Below are positions 33,042 to 38,791 of a stretch of 38,791 nt of DNA, piece after piece. Made by a program: the position numbers and the translations under genes. The notes beneath the pieces were generated by a model that did not search any database, was not told the origin of the DNA, and saw nothing but the letters and a program-made list of their open reading frames with translations. How positions within the stretch are numbered: position 1 is the first letter of the stretch; every line of letters begins with the position of its first letter. Source of the stretch: Candidatus Pelethocola excrementipullorum (lineage in GTDB: Bacteria; Bacillota; Clostridia; Lachnospirales; Lachnospiraceae); NCBI GenBank assembly GCA_018714325.1, contig DVNN01000092.1, forward strand, positions 1 to 38,791, written 5' to 3'.

Positions 33042-33050
33042 TGATACAAT
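33042..33050 (+). promoter_or_regulatory. Possible extended -10 promoter of the gldA operon
   Basis: TGATACAAT: a -10-like TACAAT with a TGN extension and no clear -35, as expected for a promoter that needs an activator. It lies at the left edge of the repeat tandem, which would then form the whole 5' leader. Confidence 0.35.
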
Positions 33051-33204
33051 GATATCAAGGGACAAAAGGTCATGTTTTTCATGCTTGCATGAAAAGACAT
33101 GAATTTGGGTCCCGTAAAACATGAGAAAGTAGCCCGATAGGGCGGATTTCGAATGTTTTTAGAATTGCGAGAGCACAAAGTGCGTAGCAATTCGTAGGTA
33201 TCAT
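33049..33204 (+). repeat. Dispersed intergenic repeat, copy B (full unit)
   Basis: Same element as copy A in opposite orientation. Hairpin TTTTCATGC/GCATGAAAA near 33076-33094, the block AACATGAGAAAGTAGCCCGA, and a second hairpin GAATTGC...GCAATTC enclosing GCAC/GTGC (about 33162-33193). It is bounded by ATGATATC on the left and GGTATCAT on the right. Confidence 0.85.
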
Positions 33205-33287
33205 AAGGACAAAAGGTCATGTTTTTCATGCAAGCATGAAAAGACATGAATTTGGGTCCCGCAAAACATGAGAAAGTAGCCCGATAG
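33205..33287 (+). repeat. Dispersed intergenic repeat, copy C (partial, tandem)
   Basis: Repeats the first half of copy B directly after it and stops within GTAGCCCGATAGG, three bases before the AGGAGG of gldA. The hairpin loop reads AA instead of TT, the stem is unchanged. Confidence 0.85.
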
Positions 33288-33302
33288 GATAGGAGGAGCA
33301 CA

Positions 33303-34442
33303 ATGAGAAAAGCATTTATTTGTCCAACCAAGTATGTCCAGGGAGAAGACGAGATATTAAACTTAGGGTATTTCGTGAAGATTTTTGGTGATTCAGCACT
33401 TTTAATCGCTCACCCGGATGATGTGAAGAGAGTGGAGAAGAAACTTAAGGCGACAGCCGATAAATTCGATGTTACTTTTATAGAATGTGGATTCACCGGC
33501 GAGTGTTCCAGACAAGAGGCTGAAAGGCTGCAGAACCTGGCGAAGGAAAAAGGATGCAGCTGCACCATCGGCCTCGGCGGCGGTAAGGCAATTGATACGG
33601 CCAAATGCGTGGCAAAAGGCGATGCCTTAATAATCGTTCCAACCATTGCGGCCACAGATGCCCCGACCAGTCATTCGGCAGTCTTGTATACGCCCGATGG
33701 AGCATTCGATGATTATGCTTATTTCAAGCAAAGCCCCAGCGTGGTGATGATTGATACAACGGTTATCGCAGCGGCTCCAACCAGATTTTTAGTTTCCGGC
33801 ATGGGTGATGCGTTGTCCACCTACTTTGAAGCCAGAGCCACCGCAGCATCCTACTCAAAGGTAAATGCAGGCCTTCCCTGTGGTGTCAGAGAAGGGAAAT
33901 GCCCACCGGCAAGGGGAACCAATGCGGCACTGGCTCTTGCAAGACTCTGCTATGAAACCTTACTTGCAGATGGTATGAAAGCCAAGATAGCCAATGACTG
34001 CAAACAAGTCACTCCGGCCTTAGAGAATATTATTGAGGCCAATATCTTACTGTCGGGGCTGGGATTTGAAAGTGCTGGTCTTGCCGGGGCACATGCCATT
34101 CATGATGGACTGACAATTCTAGAAGGGGCTCACGGCTTCTTCCATGGCGAAAAGGTTGCATTTGGAACCTTAATACAATTAGTCCTTGAGAATGCGCCCA
34201 CAGAAGAGATAGAGGAAGTACTGGAATTCTGTTCATCCATCGGCCTTCCAATCTGTTTAGCGGATATCGGAGTGAACGAAATTACAGAAGAAGAGCTTCT
34301 TCAGGTGGGAGAAAAGGCCTGTATCCCAGAAGAATCGATCCATGCGATGCCATTTGACGTAACACCTTCAATGGTGGCTTCTGCTATTAAAGTAGCGGAT
34401 GCCCTTGGAAGAATGTACAAAGAAAGGGGGACAATTGCATGA
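33303..34442 (+). CDS. gldA: Glycerol dehydrogenase
   Basis: NAD-dependent oxidation of glycerol to dihydroxyacetone by an iron/zinc-type alcohol dehydrogenase; cytoplasmic, 379 residues, normal for GldA. N-terminal RKAFICPTKYVQG is typical; the nucleotide-binding GLGGGKAIDTAK lies near residue 95, TIAATDAPTSHSAVLYTPDG follows, and the metal ligands are Asp in SGMGDALSTYFEA (near 168) and His in GAHAIHDGLT (near 263-266) and HGFFHGEKVAFG (near 280). AGGAGG precedes the start, directly after the repeat. The stop overlaps the dihydroxyacetone kinase start by four bases, so the product of this enzyme is handed to the next. Confidence 0.95.
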   Translation: MRKAFICPTKYVQGEDEILNLGYFVKIFGDSALLIAHPDDVKRVEKKLKATADKFDVTFIECGFTGECSRQEAERLQNLAKEKGCSCTIGLGGGKAIDTAKCVAKGDALIIVPTIAATDAPTSHSAVLYTPDGAFDDYAYFKQSPSVVMIDTTVIAAAPTRFLVSGMGDALSTYFEARATAASYSKVNAGLPCGVREGKCPPARGTNAALALARLCYETLLADGMKAKIANDCKQVTPALENIIEANILLSGLGFESAGLAGAHAIHDGLTILEGAHGFFHGEKVAFGTLIQLVLENAPTEEIEEVLEFCSSIGLPICLADIGVNEITEEELLQVGEKACIPEESIHAMPFDVTPSMVASAIKVADALGRMYKERGTIA

Positions 34443-36190
34443 AGAAAATTATAAACAAGCCGGAAGATGTGGTAACGGAAATGTGTAAAGGCATGGCACT
34501 TGCCCATAGAGAGCTTGTCTTTGCCGATGACTATAAAGGTATTAAGAGACGTGAGGCAACCCCTGATAAAGTGACATTGATCAGCGGGGGTGGAAGTGGC
34601 CATGAGCCCGCCCATGGAGGGTTTGTAGGGAAAGGAATGTTGGATGTTGCCGTATGTGGGGACGTATTCGCCTCCCCTTCTCAGATTCAGGTATATAAAG
34701 CCATAAAAGAGACAAAAAGTGATAAAGGCACGCTTCTCATCATTAAGAACTATAGTGGTGACATGATGAACTTTAAGAACGCGGCCCAGCTTGCGGGTGA
34801 AGAAGGAATTACCGTTGACTATGTGAAGGTGGACGATGATATCGCCGTTCAGGACAGCCTCTATACCGTAGGGCGAAGAGGGGTGGCAGGCACTGTCTTA
34901 GTACATAAGATAGCGGGAGCGGCTGCGGAGGCAGGGCTTTCTCTGGCGGAGGTAAAGGCGGTGGCTAATAAGGCCATTTCCCATGTGAAAAGCATTGGTT
35001 TTGCATATACTTCCTGTACTGTTCCGGCAAAGGGGACACCTACCTTCGAATTGGGCGAAGATGAGATGGAATATGGTGTTGGAATTCATGGAGAACCAGG
35101 AATTCAAAGAGAAAAAGTACTGACAGCCGATGAATTAGCCAAGAGGATGGTGGATGCCCTTGTAAAAGAACTGGAACTTACAGGTGAAGTGAAAAAGGTT
35201 GCCCTCCTGGTGAATGGATTCGGGGGCACACCCGCTCAAGAGCTTTATCTGTTGAATTATTCCGTAGCGAAAGAATTAGAGGCCAGAAATATCACCATAG
35301 GCAAGACATTGGTCGGTAACTATATGACCAGTATCGATATGGCAGGGGCATCCATCTCTTTATTGAATCTGGATGATGAGTTAGAGAAATATCTGAATGC
35401 TCCATGTGATACGGCGGGGTTAAAGGTGACGGGACATGAGATGACCGAAAAGGCTGCCATTATTGAAAAGGAATCCATAAGCCGGGAAGCCGTTTCTTAT
35501 CAAGTCCAGACAAAAGCTTCTTATGCAAAGGTAAGCGAAGATAAAGTGACACTGGAGAATGTAATTTATATGGTAGATAAGATGAGCGAGTCTATTATTG
35601 AAAATGAAGTTCCATTCTGTGAGGTGGACGCCCATGCAGGTGACGGAGACTTTGGCATGAGTGTTGCGAAAGGTTTCCGGGAACTGAAGAAAGATTGGAA
35701 CCATGTAATAGAAAATCAATCCATCGGAGGATTTTTGATGGATTCTTCCATGGTAATCATGGAATACTGCGGCGGTGCTTCCGGCCCTATCTGGGGATCG
35801 GCATTTCGGGCGGCAGGTCTTTTCGCAGGAGATAGAAAAGAGCTGACCTTAAGTGAATTTGCCGAAATGATGCAGGCCGCTGTAAAGGGTATCCAAGAAA
35901 CCGGAAAGCGATCTTTCGGCCGTGGAGCAGTGGTGGGGGACAAGACCCTGATTGATGCCCTGGTGCCATGTGCGGACACGCTGTCCAGGATGGCCTCGGC
36001 GAAGGATGTAAAAGCCGCGCTTATGGAAGGAGCCAAAGCGGCGGTGGAAGGAGCAAAGGCTACCGAGAAGATCGTAGCCCGCATGGGCAGAGCCGGAGCG
36101 GTAGGCGAGAGAAGTCTGGGATATCCGGATGCAGGAGCCTATGGCCTGGGGGTTATCTTCACGGATGTGGCCCGGTCGATGGAAAATTAA
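34439..36190 (+). CDS. ATP-dependent dihydroxyacetone kinase, fused DhaK-DhaL
   Basis: Phosphorylates dihydroxyacetone to dihydroxyacetone phosphate, completing the oxidative glycerol route into glycolysis. 583 residues, a single chain with DhaK first (about 1-330: GGGSGHEPAHGGFVGKGM near 45, and GVGIHGEPG with the substrate-binding His near 218) and DhaL second (about 365-583: DAHAGDGDFGMSVAKGF near 398 with the Asp residues that hold Mg-ATP, and GGASGPIWG). This is the ATP-using type rather than the PTS type, since DhaK and DhaL are joined and no DhaM is present. Coupled to gldA by ATGA overlap. Confidence 0.95.
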   Translation: MKKIINKPEDVVTEMCKGMALAHRELVFADDYKGIKRREATPDKVTLISGGGSGHEPAHGGFVGKGMLDVAVCGDVFASPSQIQVYKAIKETKSDKGTLLIIKNYSGDMMNFKNAAQLAGEEGITVDYVKVDDDIAVQDSLYTVGRRGVAGTVLVHKIAGAAAEAGLSLAEVKAVANKAISHVKSIGFAYTSCTVPAKGTPTFELGEDEMEYGVGIHGEPGIQREKVLTADELAKRMVDALVKELELTGEVKKVALLVNGFGGTPAQELYLLNYSVAKELEARNITIGKTLVGNYMTSIDMAGASISLLNLDDELEKYLNAPCDTAGLKVTGHEMTEKAAIIEKESISREAVSYQVQTKASYAKVSEDKVTLENVIYMVDKMSESIIENEVPFCEVDAHAGDGDFGMSVAKGFRELKKDWNHVIENQSIGGFLMDSSMVIMEYCGGASGPIWGSAFRAAGLFAGDRKELTLSEFAEMMQAAVKGIQETGKRSFGRGAVVGDKTLIDALVPCADTLSRMASAKDVKAALMEGAKAAVEGAKATEKIVARMGRAGAVGERSLGYPDAGAYGLGVIFTDVARSMEN

Positions 36191-36243
36191 GGAGAGCTGG
36201 GAAGGGTTATTGTTCCCGGTGGTTACGAAGGAGGGAGATCAGT

Positions 36244-38223
36244 ATGAAAAAAACTTACAGAAATGGATTGGGGATTATTTTGTCATTGATTCTGTGCATC
36301 ATAGGAGCAATAGGGCAGAGTACACTTCAAACTAATTATGGAAACACGGAGATAAAAGAGAGAAACATTGTAACGGAATCGGGTTTTACCCAGACGATGT
36401 ACACCTATATACCGGAAAATGCCACGCCGGAGAGTAAGGCACCTGTGGTCGTGGTGGTTCATGGGGGAAACGATGATAAGGAATTGATGATTCGCTATGC
36501 CCTGGAGCTTGCCCGTTGTGGATATGTGGCAGTATCAATTGATATGTATGGTCATGGAGATTCCTCTTACCTGCCTGACTCTCAGTGGCTGACTGCCGGA
36601 AGAGGCGTCTATGATACAGTCAGGGAAGTGGTGAATTGGCCATTTGTGGATGCTGACAATGTTTCTTTGATGGGGTATTCCAGAGGGGCGAAAGCCTGTG
36701 GAGAGGCTCTGGAGCTTGACAATGAAGAATTAAATGTTGTGAAGAACCTCTATCTATTGTTCAGCGATCCTATTTACAAAAATGAGGAAGGTTTTACGGA
36801 TGTATATGGACAGCGGAACGTGGCTGTTCTGGCCGATCTATACGATGAGTTCTTCTTCACGGAGAAGGCTGACAATACCGGCGTTTACTCCAATGATGCC
36901 AACCGGTTCATGGAGACACTGACTTCACCGGTGGATTATATCGAGACCCCAAGCGCCCAGTCATTTCTACATTTCGGAGAAGATCCGGAAGGTCTGGAGA
37001 GCAGAAAGGCACAAACCATCTATGAGAAAGAGTTTGATGGTGCAACAGCAACCAGAGAAATCAATGTGATTGATACGGATCATATGGCCGGACATTATTT
37101 AGTAGCCTGTATACAAGAGATGTTAGATTTCTTTGCCAGAGTAGTACCTTCTCCGGTGGGGGCAAGCCAGAATGCCTCACTTGTCTGGGGATATGATATC
37201 TTTGCACTCGTTGGGATGACTGGTCTGTTGATGTTTGTGGTATTCCTGGCATCTCTGATAGCAGAAAAAAGTAATTTCTTTAAAGAGGTGATGGCTGCGG
37301 AGCCCCAGATTGCAAAGGTCACAGGTAAAAGTAATAAGATATGGCATTGGATCGGCGTAATCGTCGGAGTTCTGTTTACCATATTCGTTATATGGTGGCT
37401 GAATATAATGAAATTAAGTTCATGGCACGATTCCTTGTTCCGTTCCGCCCGATTTGTTTATATCCCGCTTATTTGTGTGCTGGGAGCCAGCTTTACCTTG
37501 CTTGTGAGTACACTTACCTTCCATAAGAACCGGAAACAGGACGATTCTAATCAGGAAACCCAGCTTGATAGAATTCTGATTGGATGGAAGTCGGCAGGAA
37601 AAACAATTTTGCTGGCCTTAATTGTAATTACAGTTTTATATGTATTCATCTTTGGTGTCAAATACTTTATGGGTGTTTCTTATAAGTTTACACTTTGGGG
37701 ATTCCAGACATTTTCAGCCGCCAGAGTACCTTATATGATATTAGTGGCACCTATGTTGACTCTATTCTATATCGTGACTGCAATCAACAACGATGGTCTT
37801 GGATATTCCAATATCTTTACATCTAACAAGAGACTGAATGGAATTTTGACGGCGTTGATTTCCGCGCTCCCTATGGCGGCAGTACTGATATACTTCTACG
37901 GTTCCTTTAGAATCACAGGATGGAACCCCATGTTTGGTGGCAATGCATCGGTAGGTTCCTCTGTTTATATTTTGCCGGTAACTGTTTTTGTTATGGTCAT
38001 CCTATGCCGGAAAATCTTTGAGAGAACGGGAAATATCTTTCTGGGAGGATTCATCGCAGGCTTTATTACTTCTATCATGACATCCAGTGTCTGTGAGATT
38101 AGAATTCCGGAAGCCGATGAGAAGTTTACCGTAAGCTGGTTGATACTAGGTTTAATTATTGCATCCTATATTATTTTTGTCGTATGCATGAAGTATTTTA
38201 ATAAAGTGAAGAAAAAAGGTTAA
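36244..38223 (+). CDS. Alpha/beta hydrolase fused to a polytopic membrane domain
   Basis: A 659-residue protein I cannot name. Residues about 8-25 form a membrane anchor, and about 45-300 an alpha/beta-hydrolase domain: VVVVVHGGNDDKE (oxyanion region, near 67), SIDMYGHGDSS, nucleophile Ser in GYSRGAK (near 146) and a candidate His in DTDHMAGHY (near 281). The positive MKKTYR start predicts the hydrolase lies outside the membrane. From about 318 to 652 nine hydrophobic segments follow, with no recognised family. AAGGAGGG sets the start at 36244; the longer frame from 35968 runs inside the kinase gene. It lies 53 bp after the kinase, so a role in releasing a glycerol-like substrate outside the cell is possible but unproven. 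A terminator follows. Confidence 0.8.
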   Translation: MKKTYRNGLGIILSLILCIIGAIGQSTLQTNYGNTEIKERNIVTESGFTQTMYTYIPENATPESKAPVVVVVHGGNDDKELMIRYALELARCGYVAVSIDMYGHGDSSYLPDSQWLTAGRGVYDTVREVVNWPFVDADNVSLMGYSRGAKACGEALELDNEELNVVKNLYLLFSDPIYKNEEGFTDVYGQRNVAVLADLYDEFFFTEKADNTGVYSNDANRFMETLTSPVDYIETPSAQSFLHFGEDPEGLESRKAQTIYEKEFDGATATREINVIDTDHMAGHYLVACIQEMLDFFARVVPSPVGASQNASLVWGYDIFALVGMTGLLMFVVFLASLIAEKSNFFKEVMAAEPQIAKVTGKSNKIWHWIGVIVGVLFTIFVIWWLNIMKLSSWHDSLFRSARFVYIPLICVLGASFTLLVSTLTFHKNRKQDDSNQETQLDRILIGWKSAGKTILLALIVITVLYVFIFGVKYFMGVSYKFTLWGFQTFSAARVPYMILVAPMLTLFYIVTAINNDGLGYSNIFTSNKRLNGILTALISALPMAAVLIYFYGSFRITGWNPMFGGNASVGSSVYILPVTVFVMVILCRKIFERTGNIFLGGFIAGFITSIMTSSVCEIRIPEADEKFTVSWLILGLIIASYIIFVVCMKYFNKVKKKG

Positions 38224-38253
38224 GTAATATGACAGCCCTCTTGAAGGGAGGTC

Positions 38254-38300
38254 GAAACGTCCGCAACTACGGTTCCACCGTAGGTGCGGGCGTTTCTTTT
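38254..38300 (+). terminator. Intrinsic terminator of the glycerol operon
   Basis: GAAACG, CCGCA and CTACGG on the left (38254-38272) pair with CCGTAG, TGCGG and CGTTTC on the right (38278-38296), with two small mismatches, and TTTT follows. Confidence 0.9.
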
Positions 38301-38346
38301 ATATTATGGGAAAATTCTTATGTTTTACAAAAATCTGGAAAAAGGA

Positions 38347-38375
38347 TTGACAGCAAATAAATTTAATGGTAATAT
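38347..38375 (+). promoter_or_regulatory. Promoter of the M20 amidohydrolase gene
   Basis: TTGACA (38347-38352), 17 bp, TAATAT (38370-38375). Confidence 0.7.
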
Positions 38376-38448
38376 ACCTACTAATCCGATAGGAATTATA
38401 AGGAAAAGAAAATAAAGAGAAATTGTAAGAAGCCGCGGAGGTGAGTGT

Positions 38449-38791
38449 ATGGACAGGATAGAGGAGAGAATCATAGCAATCATCGACAGTAACAGAAGTA
38501 GAATTCTGGATTTTGCCAATGATATTTATCACAATGCTGAATTGGGCTATAAAGAGTTTAGGACCAGTGAGAAGTTTCAAAAGTTTATGGAAGAACGGGT
38601 GGGGAGAGTCGAAGATAATCTGGCAGTCACAGGAGTGAAGGCATATCTGAACGAAGGTAAAAAGGAGAATTTTTCCCTGGCGTTGATTGGTGAACTGGAT
38701 GCATTGCGGATTCCTGATCATAAGTGTGTGAATACAAAGACTGAAGCGGCACACTGTTGCGGTCATCATGCTCAGCTGGCCGGAGTGATAG
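38449..38791 (+). CDS. M20 family metallo-amidohydrolase (partial, runs off the window)
   Basis: First 114 residues of a peptidase M20-type amidohydrolase (AbgB/HipO-like), cut by the window edge. Visible: FANDIYHNAELGYKEFRTSEKF, the family's usual N-terminal helix, LIGELDAL and the start of the metal-binding motif AHCCGHHAQ (usual form HxCGHDxH). Such enzymes hydrolyse N-acyl or p-aminobenzoyl-glutamate-type amides. GGAGGTGAG precedes the ATG, and the gene has its own promoter after the terminator of the glycerol operon. Confidence 0.88.
   Translation, partial: MDRIEERIIAIIDSNRSRILDFANDIYHNAELGYKEFRTSEKFQKFMEERVGRVEDNLAVTGVKAYLNEGKKENFSLALIGELDALRIPDHKCVNTKTEAAHCCGHHAQLAGVI

Noticed and set aside
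33049-33287. Tandem repeat as a CRISPR array
   Set aside because: Only two adjacent units with no spacer pattern, and further copies lie far away; no cas genes.
33035-33331. Minus-strand open frame of 98 codons across the repeat tandem
   Set aside because: Its internal protein repeat only mirrors the DNA repeat; it crosses into gldA antisense and has no ribosome binding site.
35968-36243. N-terminal extension of the hydrolase gene inside the kinase gene
   Set aside because: It is an out-of-frame reading of dhaKL coding sequence; the AAGGAGGG before 36244 and the membrane anchor that follows mark the true start.

Overview
The window looks like chromosome of an anaerobic, fermentative, low-to-mid-GC Firmicute, most likely a gut-type Lachnospiraceae/Clostridium cluster XIVa organism. 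The basis is strong AGGAGG ribosome binding sites, pyruvate:ferredoxin oxidoreductase, [FeFe]-hydrogenase maturases, the order era-recO, a YesMN-type two-component system, and a DUF5685/DnaJ gene pair that I associate with this family. I see no rRNA, tRNA, phage, transposase or CRISPR array.

Layout. 1-190 is a copy of a dispersed intergenic repeat. 225-2635 holds a YqeY-like protein and a Uup-type ABC-F ATPase. 2878-6423 is nifJ. 6666-13670 is a FadR-type GntR regulator followed by a branched-chain-amino-acid-type ABC transporter (livKHMGF) and a zinc alcohol dehydrogenase. Matching palindromes lie just downstream of the gntR and livK promoters. 13847-18839 on the minus strand holds a cupin-PocR histidine kinase with its AraC-type response regulator, then an atypical SHMT-family enzyme and a DAACS symporter. 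19002-21925 (minus) is hydG-hydF-TM1266, behind a consensus promoter and a leader that looks like a terminator/antiterminator switch. Divergent from it, 22324-23086 encodes a DUF134 protein and a NifX-like metallocluster protein. 23247-29534 is an SseB-domain protein, then an M16 peptidase, era, recO and a membrane-tethered HAD protein. 29666-31615 is a zinc-ribbon membrane protein, a DUF5685 protein and a DnaJ-like protein. 31888-38223 is a PocR-AraC regulator, then glycerol dehydrogenase, dihydroxyacetone kinase and an alpha/beta hydrolase fused to a polytopic membrane domain. The window ends inside an M20 amidohydrolase gene.

How it works together. PFOR makes reduced ferredoxin and the hydG/hydF products support the hydrogenase that disposes of those electrons (the hydrogenase itself and hydE are not here). 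GldA plus fused DhaKL turns glycerol into dihydroxyacetone phosphate, and PocR domains are known in glycerol/propanediol regulators, which fits the neighbouring regulator. The kinase, SHMT-like enzyme and symporter look like a sense-import-cleave unit for an unidentified small molecule.

The points most worth a second look are the candidate riboswitch/attenuator in front of hydG; the SHMT paralog lacking normally invariant tyrosines; the soluble cupin-PocR kinase; terpenoid-synthase-like Asp motifs in the DUF5685 protein; the hydrolase/membrane fusion; and the structured dispersed repeat, one copy of which abuts the gldA ribosome binding site. All family statements come from memory of motifs. 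No database search was run.
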